Shown here: positions 1 through 8,563 of the stretch, one piece after another
Layout: each line of letters opens with the position of its first letter
Position numbering within the stretch: position 1 is the stretch's first letter
Assembly: GCA_006226595.1 (NCBI GenBank)
Contig: SBGP01000092.1
Location: 124,001-188,000, forward strand
DNA from: Deltaproteobacteria bacterium
Lineage (GTDB): Bacteria > Myxococcota_A > UBA796 > GCA-2862545
Reading direction: 5' to 3'
DNA length: 64,000 nt
Position numbers and translations under genes: made by a program
The notes under the pieces: generated by a model
What the model saw: only the letters and a program-made list of their open reading frames with translations
What the model was told of the DNA's origin: nothing
Databases searched by the model: none

Positions 1-1074
1 ATGCACCACAAGTTCGCCCTCGTCGACGGGCCCCGCAACGACTTCGAGCGCACGGGCACCCTGATCAGCGGCTCCGGCAACTGGTCCCACGGCGCCGCGA
101 CGCGCTTCGACGAGAACACCGCCATCGTCACCGGCGACCACAAGCTCTCCCTCGCCTACCAGCAGGAGTTCGAGCGCCTCTGGGCCCACAGCCGTCCGGT
201 CGTGTGGAACGAAGACATCGTGCCCGTCGTCGGCACCGAGGTTCCGGACGAGGTCGTCGCCGCGGCCCCCGGTACCGAGGCCTACTTCACGTCGGACAAC
301 ATGCGGACCTACTTCTCGTCGCGCTACGGCGAGACCTGGTCCAAGGACGAGGGCCGCGTCGTCGCCGACAAGCTCGTCGAGCTCATCGATGGCGCCGAGC
401 ACAGTGTCCGTCTCGCCCACGGCCACATGCGCTTCCGCCCGGTCGTCGCCGCCCTGCTCGCCGCGAAGGACCGTGGCGTCGATGTCCGCGTGTACCTCGA
501 CGGCCAGGAGTACACCTCGCACTGGACCTGGGACGACCAGCTCGCCGACTACAACGACTGCCTCGCCGCCGCGGTGGACGCGGACGACGTCCAGGACTGC
601 AACGACGAGGGCATGCACTTCGGCACCCTGCTCGCCGAGAGCGGCGTGAACCTGCGCTACAAGTACTACGCCTACCGGTGGGACTACTCCTACGCCGACC
701 AGATGCATCACAAGTACGTGATCGTCGACGAGGACACGGTCGCGACGGGCTCGTACAACCTGTCGCCGAATGCCGAGTGGGACACGATGGAGAACATCGC
801 CGTGTTCCGCGCCGAGACCTACCCCGAGCTCGTGCAGTCCTACGTCGACAACTTCGACGCGATCTTCGACACCGAGCGTGCGAACGGCACCTACGCCGAG
901 TTCCTCGACGAGGTCCGCACCGGCACCGGCGACTTCCCCATCGTGTTCACGCCGATGGCCCTGTCCTGGGACGAGGTGTACACGCTGAAGAGTGCCATCC
1001 TCGACGCCTGCCCCGACGTGAACTCGGCCGAGTACCGCGAGAACGCCGGCTCCCACCGGTGGTGCAACCGCTAG
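1..1074 (+). CDS. Phospholipase D-like protein, 5' truncated by window edge
   Basis: Two HKD motifs mark the phospholipase D superfamily. The first, HHKFALVD, lies at the very start of the visible frame (His2, Lys4, Asp9) followed by GSGNWS. The second, HHKYVIVD, is at His236/Lys238/Asp243 followed by GSYNLS. The family forms one active site from two such motifs and cleaves phosphodiester bonds in phospholipids or nucleic acids. Because the first motif normally sits well inside the protein, the ATG at base 1 is not a credible start and the gene begins upstream of the window. About 357 residues are visible, ending in TAG. The substrate cannot be told from sequence. Confidence 0.88.
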   Translation: MHHKFALVDGPRNDFERTGTLISGSGNWSHGAATRFDENTAIVTGDHKLSLAYQQEFERLWAHSRPVVWNEDIVPVVGTEVPDEVVAAAPGTEAYFTSDNMRTYFSSRYGETWSKDEGRVVADKLVELIDGAEHSVRLAHGHMRFRPVVAALLAAKDRGVDVRVYLDGQEYTSHWTWDDQLADYNDCLAAAVDADDVQDCNDEGMHFGTLLAESGVNLRYKYYAYRWDYSYADQMHHKYVIVDEDTVATGSYNLSPNAEWDTMENIAVFRAETYPELVQSYVDNFDAIFDTERANGTYAEFLDEVRTGTGDFPIVFTPMALSWDEVYTLKSAILDACPDVNSAEYRENAGSHRWCNR

Positions 1075-1118
1075 GTTCGGGCTTGCGCGAGCGAGCCGAC
1101 GCGCGCGATAACCGCGAC

Positions 1119-2411
1119 GTGCTCGCTCCTGATGCCGACCCCCGACACGGCCGCTTCGGCCTGCGCACGGACTGCCCTCGCTGCGGCGAGCACCTGCCCG
1201 TGAACGGGCCGGCGCCGCACGTGGACTGCGCAGCCTGCGGCCACCGTACCGACGTGCCCCCGAGCCTGCTCCGGGACCTGATGCGGGACTTCGAGCGCGG
1301 CTGGCCCAGCCCACAGCCCGGCGGCACGGTCATCCAGGGAGACCTCACGTGGCGGTGGACCGCGGTGCCCGTGGACGGCCCGACCTGTGCCTGCGGCGGG
1401 TACTACGACGAGCCGCACACCATGCGCGACACGGTCCGCTGCGCGACCTGTGGCGGCACGGCACCGGTGATCCCGCCTCCTGACGCGCTTCGGCGCCAGG
1501 TCGGCTCGCTGAAGGCCATCATCGGCGGCGGAGAGGACCAGTCGCGCCCGCAGGGCCCCCCCGAGCCCGTGGCCCTGCAGTGCCCGAGCTGCAGCGGTGG
1601 CCTGTCCATCGATGCCAGCCGCGAGCGCATCACCCGCTGCGAGTTCTGCGGCTCCCAGGTGCACCTGCCCGACGCTGTGTGGCGGCTTCTCCATCCGCCG
1701 CGAGAGGTCCGCGAGTGGTTCGGTCGCTTCGAGGGCGAGTCCGAAGCGGCCAAGCGCATGCGCAAAGAGGCCGAGAAGGCCCAGCGACGCGAGGAGCAAG
1801 AGGCGAAGAAGGCCGAGAAGCAGCGCGCCAAGGACGAACAACGCGCCGCCCGCCAGGCCGAGAAGGACAAGGCGGCCGCGGAGAAGCGTGCCGTTCGCCA
1901 GGCCGAGGAGGCCCAGCGCCAGCGCTACGGCTTCGTCGCCACCGCGCTGGTGTGGGTGCTCTGCCTCGGCGCCAGCGCCACCATGTCGCTGACCATCGCC
2001 CTGTGGGCCGCTCCCGTGGCCGGGCTCGGCGACATGCCGGGCCTCACCGAGGGCCTGGTCGCCGCCGGCGCGGCAAGCTTCGCCGTGGCCTGGCTGGTGG
2101 GGCACGTCGTCGCCGCCTGGCGCTCCCGCCTCGCCATCGGGTCGTCGCTCTTCTTCTCGGCCCTGATGGCGATCATGCTCGTCCTCCCGCCCGTCAGCAT
2201 GTTCAGCGGCTTCCTGATCGGCGGCTTCTACGTCTACGGCCGCTTCCCCACCCCGGGCGGCGAGCAGTACAAGAACTTCCGCCACAGGCACCGCGTCGGC
2301 TGGGCCCTGGCCCTAATGTTCGTGGTCACCGGCTTCTTCGCGACAGCCGCGGTGGGCAGCCTCTTCGACCTCACCGTCGGTGAGATGCTCGAAGCCCTTC
2401 CCGAGGACTGA
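1119..2411 (+). CDS. Zinc-ribbon / coiled-coil / multi-pass membrane protein, unknown function
   Basis: Begins at a GTG 44 bases after the upstream stop; no clear Shine-Dalgarno, so the start is tentative. Product about 430 residues. In order: three CxxC pairs typical of zinc ribbons (CPRC...CAAC near residues 18-45, CACG...CATC near 91-112, CPSC...CEFC near 154-178), a Lys/Glu/Arg/Ala-rich coiled-coil stretch (about 206-268), then four hydrophobic segments (about 270-295, 311-335, 343-375 and 393-417). The zinc-binding part is probably cytoplasmic and tethered to the membrane. I do not recognise a named family. Only four bases separate its stop from the next gene, so the two are probably cotranscribed. 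Confidence 0.75.
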   Translation: MLAPDADPRHGRFGLRTDCPRCGEHLPVNGPAPHVDCAACGHRTDVPPSLLRDLMRDFERGWPSPQPGGTVIQGDLTWRWTAVPVDGPTCACGGYYDEPHTMRDTVRCATCGGTAPVIPPPDALRRQVGSLKAIIGGGEDQSRPQGPPEPVALQCPSCSGGLSIDASRERITRCEFCGSQVHLPDAVWRLLHPPREVREWFGRFEGESEAAKRMRKEAEKAQRREEQEAKKAEKQRAKDEQRAARQAEKDKAAAEKRAVRQAEEAQRQRYGFVATALVWVLCLGASATMSLTIALWAAPVAGLGDMPGLTEGLVAAGAASFAVAWLVGHVVAAWRSRLAIGSSLFFSALMAIMLVLPPVSMFSGFLIGGFYVYGRFPTPGGEQYKNFRHRHRVGWALALMFVVTGFFATAAVGSLFDLTVGEMLEALPED

Positions 2412-2414
2412 CCC

Positions 2415-3170
2415 GTGTGGTGGCTCGCACTGCTCATCGCCTGTGAACCTGGTCCTCCGCCGATCGGCCCGGCCAGAGGCACTGCCGCGGCGTCCTGCCG
2501 CGACACCTACGACGCCTACGCCCCCGCGGACCCGACCGATCCCATCGCCAAGGCGCAGCACTACATGCGCTACGACTTCGAGCGCTGTCAGAAGGGCTGC
2601 GACGTCACGAAGGATCCGTGGTCCTGCTTCGCCACCGCCGAGGTCTACGCCACGGGCAAGGGCCTGACCTACGACGGGCCCGTCGACTTCGCCGCCGCCG
2701 CCACCTACGCCGAGAAGGGCTGCGCGCTGCGCGAAGCCACCGAGTGCCCACGCGCGGTGGAGTACACCTGCCAGCACGACGTGGAGGCGTGCGCTTCGCG
2801 CTGCAAGGCCGGAGAGATCGGCGTGTGCGTGGCCATGGCCGAGCCCTTCGACGACTACGGCGGAAGCCGCTTCGACAAGGATCGCAGCCTGCCGTGGCTC
2901 GAGCTTGCCTGCGCCGGCGGCGTGACAGAGGCGTGCACCCGGCGCCGGCTGATCACGTGCGCCACCGACCCGCTGACCTGTCAGGAACAGTGCGACGAGG
3001 GCGAAGCCGCCTGGTGCTGGGAGATGGGGCGGCAGATGCAGGCCGGCATCGGCGAGATGCCGAAGAACCCCGAGAAAGCCGCGCTGTACGCGAAGAAGGC
3101 GTGCGAGATCGAGCCCACCGTCGACGAGGGCTGCAAGAAGGTCCTGCTCGACGCGCTGCTCGAGCCCTGA
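2415..3170 (+). CDS. Cys-rich Sel1-repeat-like lipoprotein
   Basis: GTG start three bases after the previous stop. The first residues, MWWLALLIAC, give a very short signal peptide with lipobox LIAC and lipidated Cys10. The mature 240 residues are rich in Cys and contain units resembling Sel1/TPR-like repeats (alternating 'A..YA.KGC' and 'G...C...A' patterns, with a clearer unit near the end around 'PEKAALYAKKAC'). Cys-rich Sel1 proteins are usually exported protein-interaction scaffolds. No catalytic motif is visible. The n-region of the signal lacks a basic residue, which is unusual. It converges on the minus-strand Nudix-like regulator with five bases between the stops. Confidence 0.7.
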   Translation: MWWLALLIACEPGPPPIGPARGTAAASCRDTYDAYAPADPTDPIAKAQHYMRYDFERCQKGCDVTKDPWSCFATAEVYATGKGLTYDGPVDFAAAATYAEKGCALREATECPRAVEYTCQHDVEACASRCKAGEIGVCVAMAEPFDDYGGSRFDKDRSLPWLELACAGGVTEACTRRRLITCATDPLTCQEQCDEGEAAWCWEMGRQMQAGIGEMPKNPEKAALYAKKACEIEPTVDEGCKKVLLDALLEP

Positions 3171-3175
3171 CCCTG

Positions 3176-3892
3176 CTAGATCGCGCTCCGCCGGGCGAAG
3201 CGGTAGAGCTCGGCCGGTCGATGGCCGACGGCCTGCTCGCGCTCACCGGTGGCCTCGAGCTGCCCGCTCGCGAGCATCTTCCGGCGGAAGCTGTCCTTGT
3301 TCACGCTGCGCGCGAGCACGGTCTCGTGCACGGTCTGCAGGTCGCGCAGGGTGAAGCGCTCGGGCAGCAGCTGAAAGCCGATCGGCGTGTAGTCGAGCTT
3401 GCCGCGGATGCGCTTGACCGCCATGCCGAGGATGTCCTCGTGGTCGAAGGCCAGCGGCAGCGGCTTGTCTCCATCGTCGAGCAGGTCCACGGGCCCGCCG
3501 GTCTCGCCCTCCCACGGGATGTCGAGCGGGAACCACCGCGCCGTGTCCGGCACGCGCTCGGCATTGACCAGCGCGTAGTAGGCCACCGTGACGATGCGCA
3601 TGCGGGGGTCGCGACCCGGATCGCCAAAGGTGTAGAGCTGCTCGATGAACACGTCCGAGAGCCCGGACTTGGACGCGAGCAGGCGGCGCGCCGCGTCGTG
3701 CAGCGACTCGTCGATGCGCACGAAGCCGCCGGGCAGCATCCACCGGTCCTTGTGGGGGTGCTCGGTGCGCTGCAGCGCCAGGGCCTCGAGGCGGCCATCG
3801 CGCACGGTGAGCACGACGACGTCGACCGCGAGCGACGGGCGGTCGAAGGCGGAGGGATCGTACGAATCGAGGAACTCTTGTTCGCTGCTCAT
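3176..3892 (-). CDS. NrtR-like transcriptional regulator (degenerate Nudix domain plus winged helix)
   Basis: 238 residues. The N-terminal two thirds is a Nudix fold: G56-x5-E62-x7-R70 is kept, but the box continues RLLASKSGL, so the metal-binding glutamates of REUxEExGU are replaced by Leu71, Ser74 and Lys75. Hydrolysis is therefore unlikely. The C-terminal part (about 150-238) matches the winged helix of NrtR, the family that senses ADP-ribose-type NAD metabolites and represses NAD genes. It lies 32 bases behind an NAD-kinase-like gene, which supports a role in NAD(P) control. The ATG is preceded by a possible -10 (TATCCT) only 7 bases upstream, so it may also be made from its own leaderless transcript. 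Confidence 0.82.
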   Translation of the reverse strand: MSSEQEFLDSYDPSAFDRPSLAVDVVVLTVRDGRLEALALQRTEHPHKDRWMLPGGFVRIDESLHDAARRLLASKSGLSDVFIEQLYTFGDPGRDPRMRIVTVAYYALVNAERVPDTARWFPLDIPWEGETGGPVDLLDDGDKPLPLAFDHEDILGMAVKRIRGKLDYTPIGFQLLPERFTLRDLQTVHETVLARSVNKDSFRRKMLASGQLEATGEREQAVGHRPAELYRFARRSAI

Positions 3893-3899
3893 GCCGCGG

Positions 3900-3905
3900 A
3901 GGATA
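3900..3905 (-). promoter_or_regulatory. Possible -10 element of a leaderless transcript (NrtR-like gene)
   Basis: On the minus strand TATCCT lies 7 bases before the ATG, inside GCTATCCTCCGCGGC-ATG. Nearly the same arrangement, GCTAGGCTCCGCGGC-GTG, precedes the FHA gene at 63672. There is no Shine-Dalgarno in the gap, which fits a leaderless message. Confidence 0.35.
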
Positions 3906-3924
3906 GCGGCGCTGAGCAGCAAAG

Positions 3925-4824
3925 TCACCCGAGGACGAGCCGCAAGCGCTGATCGGCGACGCCGATCGACACGGTGCGGCCGTGATCGAAGGGCAGGTGA
4001 TCCGCCTCGATGCCGTCCGCGAACACCACGCCCCCCGACTCGAGCTCGGAGGTCAGCCGCAGCGACTCGCCAGGCTCGAGCGTGCCGTCGGTGTGCGCGC
4101 AGCCGGTGAACGGAGAGGGCCAGGCCTCGCGCACGAGCCACGCGAGCCAGTCCTCGCAGGCATCGGGAAGCTGCGGGGCTCCGAGTCGCTGACGGGCGAG
4201 GCTCTTCGCCCAGCCGGTGCTCCCCGTACCGGTGGCGACGAGCACGCCCGAGGAGCTGTGATGCTCGGAGCCTCCCTTCGCGTGGAGCACGTAGCGTGCG
4301 GACTGGTGGGAGCGGTGCCCCACGAAGACCTCGTTGAGCCCGCGCAGGACCTGGCCGTCGTCGAGCCGAGCCTCCACGAGCGCACGGTCCTCGACCTCGC
4401 GCAGCGCGCGCTCGCCGGCGAGAACCATGAGGTGAGCGCCGACATCGGCCACGTGCCGCACCAGGACCCCCGGGAACCGTTCGGGTAGCGGGTTCACACC
4501 GACCACTGGCTGGCCCTCCAGGTACTTGGCGACGTTCGCCACCAGCCCGTCCTGGCCCACGACGACCACCACGTCCTCCGGCTCGAAGGGGAAGCGGTCC
4601 AGCTCGGCACGGTCCAGGGTCGCGCGACGCCACGCCAGCGGAATCGACGCGGACACCCGATGCACTGCGGCCTCGGTCTGGGCGTGGAGCGCGAGCAGCT
4701 CGTCGACGGACTGCCCGCGCTGGCCGAGGATCCAGCGTGCCTGCGCCTCGGTCCCGTGCTGCTCGAGCAGCAGACGCCAGGGCGTCTTGCGGGTGACGAG
4801 CACCACCCGGGGAGCGAGCGCCAT
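3925..4824 (-). CDS. NAD-kinase-like protein
   Basis: 299 residues. Features of the NAD kinase/diacylglycerol kinase fold are visible: VVVVVGQDG at residues 85-93 (the family GGDG loop, here GQDG), followed by a strand and VVGVNP. Later comes NEVFVG, then SSGVLVATGTGSTGW, corresponding to the family's 'DG...TPTGSTAY' segment. The family phosphorylates NAD to NADP, but the Gly-to-Gln change in the first loop means a different substrate or reduced activity is possible. It starts three bases after the SPFH gene stops and is followed by the NrtR-like regulator, so the three probably form one operon linked to NAD(P) metabolism. Confidence 0.72.
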   Translation of the reverse strand: MALAPRVVLVTRKTPWRLLLEQHGTEAQARWILGQRGQSVDELLALHAQTEAAVHRVSASIPLAWRRATLDRAELDRFPFEPEDVVVVVGQDGLVANVAKYLEGQPVVGVNPLPERFPGVLVRHVADVGAHLMVLAGERALREVEDRALVEARLDDGQVLRGLNEVFVGHRSHQSARYVLHAKGGSEHHSSSGVLVATGTGSTGWAKSLARQRLGAPQLPDACEDWLAWLVREAWPSPFTGCAHTDGTLEPGESLRLTSELESGGVVFADGIEADHLPFDHGRTVSIGVADQRLRLVLG

Positions 4825-4827
4825 GAC

Positions 4828-5847
4828 TCAGCCCTCCTCCAGGCGATGGGTACCGGCCTCGACCAACCGCGTGAGTAGCGGTCCGAGCATGTCGGGTCCG
4901 AGCGACAGGTGGTCGATGCGCTCGAGGTTCTGCGCCAGCTCGCGCGCGGCGAGACCAAGCAGCACCGGGCCCGCGAGATCCCGGTAGATCGCGATGCGGT
5001 TCTGCTCGGCGGTGACCTCCGCCCCCTGGACCGCCCCGATGCGCTCGGCTTCCGCGACAGCCTCGATGCGCGTGCGCTCTGCCCGCGCCGTTGCGGCAAT
5101 CGCCTCGGCCTCGGCGCGATCGCGCGCTGTACGCCGCGCGTTCTCACCCTGCTGCGCGATCAGCTTCTCTTCGCGGGTGGCGAGCTCGATGCGGTTCTGC
5201 AGCTCGTTTTCCTGGATGGCGCGCTCCTTCTCCACCGCGAGCGCGCGACGGGCGAAGGTCGCCTCGTCTGCCTGCTGCTGGATGCGCTCGCGCGCGGGCT
5301 GGCCCAGGGCCTTCTCGAGCTCGGAGGAGGGGACGACGCTGGTCACGCGGACTCCGGCGAGCTGGACGCCGAGGTCCTCGACGCCGCCATCCGCGGCAAG
5401 TCCCTCCGCCAGCGCCTGACGAACGGGCCCACACCCCGCCTCGAGCAGCTCACGGAGCGTGCGCCCTGCCAGCAGCGGCTCGACGAGCTGGTGGGCCAGC
5501 TGCGAGAGCTGCTCCCCCACTCGGGTCAGCGGCTCTTCCCGGTGGCGCCCGGTCGCGGTATCGAGGCTGAAGTCCACCCGACGTGCGAGCAGCTCGGGCT
5601 CGACCACGCGCCAGGTGAGCTCCCCGTGAACGCGGACTTCCTGGAAGTCGCGCGTGCGTCCGCGCAGGGCCAGATGGAGCTCCCGGTCGTCCACCGGCAC
5701 CTCGCTGATCGACGCGCCGAGCGGGAGGAACCAGAACGCGAGCCCGGGTCCCTGACGCATCAACCGACCCCCTTTGAACCACAGGATGTGGGAGGTCGGC
5801 TCGGCACGCAGGTGACGGAACCACAGCAGGCGACTGATCTCGGCCAT
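4828..5847 (-). CDS. SPFH / band-7 domain protein
   Basis: 339 residues. It begins MAEISRLLWF with a strong Shine-Dalgarno (AGGAGGG) ahead of the ATG. Residues about 15-200 read as an SPFH/prohibitin-like domain (ILWFKGGRLMRQGPG near the start, then the beta-rich core). A long Ala/Glu/Arg coiled coil follows (about 200-290), and a hydrophobic C-terminal helix. SPFH proteins assemble into membrane-associated rings and often scaffold partner proteins. There is no strong transmembrane helix, only a short apolar stretch. It is first in the operon with the NAD-kinase-like and NrtR-like genes; a functional link between an SPFH scaffold and NAD metabolism is inference from context. Confidence 0.8.
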   Translation of the reverse strand: MAEISRLLWFRHLRAEPTSHILWFKGGRLMRQGPGLAFWFLPLGASISEVPVDDRELHLALRGRTRDFQEVRVHGELTWRVVEPELLARRVDFSLDTATGRHREEPLTRVGEQLSQLAHQLVEPLLAGRTLRELLEAGCGPVRQALAEGLAADGGVEDLGVQLAGVRVTSVVPSSELEKALGQPARERIQQQADEATFARRALAVEKERAIQENELQNRIELATREEKLIAQQGENARRTARDRAEAEAIAATARAERTRIEAVAEAERIGAVQGAEVTAEQNRIAIYRDLAGPVLLGLAARELAQNLERIDHLSLGPDMLGPLLTRLVEAGTHRLEEG

Positions 5848-5860
5848 CGGCCCTCCTTCT

Positions 5861-5880
5861 ATGTAAGATGCGTAATACAT
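5861..5880. promoter_or_regulatory. Inverted repeat ATGTA-N10-TACAT at the SPFH operon promoter
   Basis: ATGTA (5861-5865) and TACAT (5876-5880) are perfect inverted halves. They lie between the proposed -10 and the ATG of the SPFH gene, in an AT-rich patch of otherwise GC-rich DNA. A repressor bound here would block transcription start. The NrtR-like product of the same operon is the obvious candidate, by inference only. Confidence 0.4.
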
Positions 5881-5906
5881 TTTAGTGACACAGGCTGCAA
5901 AAACAA
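5879..5906 (-). promoter_or_regulatory. Candidate sigma-70-type promoter of the SPFH operon
   Basis: Minus strand: TTGTTT (5906-5901), 16 bases, TAAAAT (5884-5879), then the AAGGAGGG ribosome site and ATG at 5847. TAAAAT matches the -10 consensus in five of six positions; the -35 is weak. Confidence 0.45.
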
Positions 5907-6120
5907 CGGCCTCCGCACGCGGGAGAGATTCGTTCGCGCCGGAGACCCACCGGCTCTCATCGACACGTGTCCATCTGGCAAGCAACCGTCGCAGCCCAGA
6001 ACTGCCGGGCTCAGGACCGCTGAGTTCGCCACGCTCTGCCGAACCGTCGTCGCTGCCCGGAAAAGGCACCCATGGTTCACGGTTGGGTCGGTACAATCGA
6101 AGAGACAGCCGGACACTGGA

Positions 6121-7899
6121 ATGCCCCCACCCCCATCCGTCATCCACCTCCACGCTCGTCCCGAGTTGTGGAGCCTCTATGCGGGCCACCTGCGTGCGCT
6201 CGGGGTTCAGTGCGTCGAAGACGATCCGCTGACCGCGGATGCCTACGCCGCGCTTCTTGTCGAGCGGGCAGACCCGGTTTCCGAGGTACGGAGCCTCCGC
6301 GACCGCGGCTTCACCGGACCCGTCGTGGTGATCGCGACGAGGGTCACGGAGTTCACGCAGCAACGGCTGACGCAAGCGGGAGCGACCTACTCCACGGCGT
6401 CGCCCACTGGAGCAGGCGAGCTCGGCCGGGTGTTGCGCCCGCTCGCCGCGGGGCTCCTCCTGCCGCCGGCGCGCTACCAGGGGCCCGAGCGTGCCCGAGC
6501 GGGTCAAGGCGGTTCCAACCACACCGCGTTCTTCCACATCTTCGAGACGCTGCCGCAAGCCTGCGCGATGGTCGCCGAGGACGGCCACGTGCTCGCCGCC
6601 AACCAGACTGCGCGTCACCTGGGACTGGTCGACGTCGCCAGCAGTCCCGAACAGCGACGTCAGCTGATGGCGGCCTTGGACGAGGAGGACGACCCGCGGA
6701 CCCTCACCCTCGGCTCCCCCCCGCGTCGCTACCGACTCGAGTGGCGCCCCCTCGCGCACGCCGAGTCCACCGAGCGCATCCTGTGCCTCGTGGACATCGC
6801 CGACGGGCCGAGCCCCGACGGGCGCCCCGAGGTGCTCTCCTCGCTGTCCCTCGAGCTCCACGCCGCCCTCGCGACCGTGCTGAACTACGCCGAAGCGGCC
6901 CGAGACGGAAAGAAGGTCCGCCCCATGGACCAGGCCGCCCGCGCGCATCTGCTCGACGTCATCGGCGAGCTGCTCGAGCTCGCTCAGCTCGAGCTCCTCG
7001 GCCCACCGATGAAGCCCGAGACCACATCGCTGGCCGAGATGGTCGACATCGCAACTCGCGAGTGTCGCGACCTCGCCGACCGCTCGCACATCCGCCTCAA
7101 CATGTACAACGAGCTGTACGGCGTGTGGGGCACCCTCTGCCCGACCACCACGACTCGCCTGTTCACCCGCGTCCTCGCCTATGCGCTCACCAACCACGCC
7201 GCGCCGCGCGAAGTCCAGGTGTACGCGAGCTGCCGCGAAGAGATGCTCACGCTCATCATCGATGACGGCGCCCCGCTGTTCTCCGAGAGCGAGGCCGAGT
7301 CGCTGCTCCGCCCGCTCTCGCACCAGACCGCACCGAACCTCGGACTCGCGATCACGGCTCGAACCGCCATCAGCATGGGCGGAAGCCTTCACATCGCGGG
7401 CGGATCTCAGGGCAACCGGTTCACCCTTCGCGTGCCCTTCCGGCGCTCGCGTGCTCCCACGGTGGACCTGCCCGTCCACCCGCGCGAGGCGTTGCGCGTC
7501 CTCGTCGTCGACGACGACCCCATGGTCCGCACGCTGCTCGGCTTCCTCATGGACGAAGCCGGCTGGGCCTACTCCTCAGTCGGCGACGGCAAAGAGGCGA
7601 TCGAAGCCATGAAGACGGGACCCCTGCCCGACCTCGTGCTCCTCGATCTCGAGATGCCGGTGATGGACGGCATCAAGACCGTCGAAGCGATCCACAGCAA
7701 CCCGATGTTCCGCCACGTCGCCGTCGTGGGCGTGACCGCGAACGAGGCCCGAGAGCGCGACCGCTTCCTGGCGGCGGGCTGCGATGCGGTCGTGCCAAAG
7801 CCTCTTGCGCTCCCCAGACTGCTCGAGCAGCTGTGCACCATCGCCCTCCAGGCCGAGGCAAGACCCGTCGACAACGTGATCGCCCTCGACCTGACCTGA
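6121..7899 (+). CDS. Hybrid sensor/response-regulator protein lacking the phospho-accepting His
   Basis: 592 residues. Domains in order: a receiver-like N-terminal fold without the acidic site (about 1-120), a PAS-like region (about 135-225), a helical dimerisation region, an ATPase-like region (DDGAP near 380, NLGLAI..GG near 410-430) and an intact receiver (about 457-577) with Asp509 in LLDLEMPVMDG and Lys in VPKPL. The H-box reads SLELHAAL where SHELRTPL is usual, so Leu244 stands where the phosphorylated His should be (a His occurs three residues later). The ATPase N-box is also poor. It may be a pseudokinase that signals through its receiver. TACAAT 23 bases before the ATG is a possible -10. 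Confidence 0.8.
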   Translation: MPPPPSVIHLHARPELWSLYAGHLRALGVQCVEDDPLTADAYAALLVERADPVSEVRSLRDRGFTGPVVVIATRVTEFTQQRLTQAGATYSTASPTGAGELGRVLRPLAAGLLLPPARYQGPERARAGQGGSNHTAFFHIFETLPQACAMVAEDGHVLAANQTARHLGLVDVASSPEQRRQLMAALDEEDDPRTLTLGSPPRRYRLEWRPLAHAESTERILCLVDIADGPSPDGRPEVLSSLSLELHAALATVLNYAEAARDGKKVRPMDQAARAHLLDVIGELLELAQLELLGPPMKPETTSLAEMVDIATRECRDLADRSHIRLNMYNELYGVWGTLCPTTTTRLFTRVLAYALTNHAAPREVQVYASCREEMLTLIIDDGAPLFSESEAESLLRPLSHQTAPNLGLAITARTAISMGGSLHIAGGSQGNRFTLRVPFRRSRAPTVDLPVHPREALRVLVVDDDPMVRTLLGFLMDEAGWAYSSVGDGKEAIEAMKTGPLPDLVLLDLEMPVMDGIKTVEAIHSNPMFRHVAVVGVTANEARERDRFLAAGCDAVVPKPLALPRLLEQLCTIALQAEARPVDNVIALDLT

Positions 7900-7951
7900 C
7901 TCCGTCGCGACACGCGCGCTACCCTCGACCCACGCCTTTCCGCGTCGAGGA

Positions 7952-8563
7952 GTGCCGCTGAACCCCACGCTGACCGAGCACGAGCAGGGCCTCGAGTGGG
8001 TCATCTCGACCCGCCCCCGCGCTGAGTTGGCCTGGGTACCGCTCGGCGCGTGGCTCGCGATCAGCTTCCTCGCAGTGCTCGCCGCCGTGGTCCTCGAGGG
8101 ACGGGTGGCCGAGGGCGTGCGCCTCGCCCCGGCCGCCGCCGCCGGCATCGGCATGCTCCCGACAGCACTCGCCGTGCGCGCGCTGCGCGCGGAGGTTCCG
8201 CTGGTGCTCCTCGCGAACCACGAAGGACTCCGGGTGAGCGTCACCGGCGCGATCGCGAGCCTGCGCGCGGCCGAGGAGTGGCCGGCCCCCGAGGGCTGCG
8301 CCTGGCAGCAGGGTCGGCTGACGGTTCCGTGGACGCACCCGAGCTTTGCGAAGCTCCGCGCCCCCCAGGCATCGCACTTCCTCGACGGACGCGTGCGGAT
8401 CGGCCTGGCGCTGCGCATCGACACCTGGGTGCCCGTCGAGCAGGGACTCGCCTTCCTCACGCGCTGCCGACGCCTGTGCCTGGAGCGTCTCGGCGGCGGT
8501 ACGGCGGTGAACCGCGAGCTGCACCGACTCGAGCGGGTCCGCAGCGAGGACACGCCGACGTGA
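7952..8563 (+). CDS. Small membrane protein of unknown function
   Basis: About 203 residues from a GTG start. GAGGA sits directly against this GTG, so the true start may be slightly further in. Two hydrophobic segments are visible (about 25-48 and 58-75), followed by a soluble C-terminal domain of about 120 residues. This resembles bacterial membrane proteins with a PH-like cytoplasmic domain, but I see no diagnostic motif. A TACCCT element lies 26 bases upstream. The stop TGA overlaps the GTG of the TonB receptor gene (GTGA), so the two are translationally coupled and this protein may assist the receptor. Confidence 0.6.
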   Translation: MPLNPTLTEHEQGLEWVISTRPRAELAWVPLGAWLAISFLAVLAAVVLEGRVAEGVRLAPAAAAGIGMLPTALAVRALRAEVPLVLLANHEGLRVSVTGAIASLRAAEEWPAPEGCAWQQGRLTVPWTHPSFAKLRAPQASHFLDGRVRIGLALRIDTWVPVEQGLAFLTRCRRLCLERLGGGTAVNRELHRLERVRSEDTPT

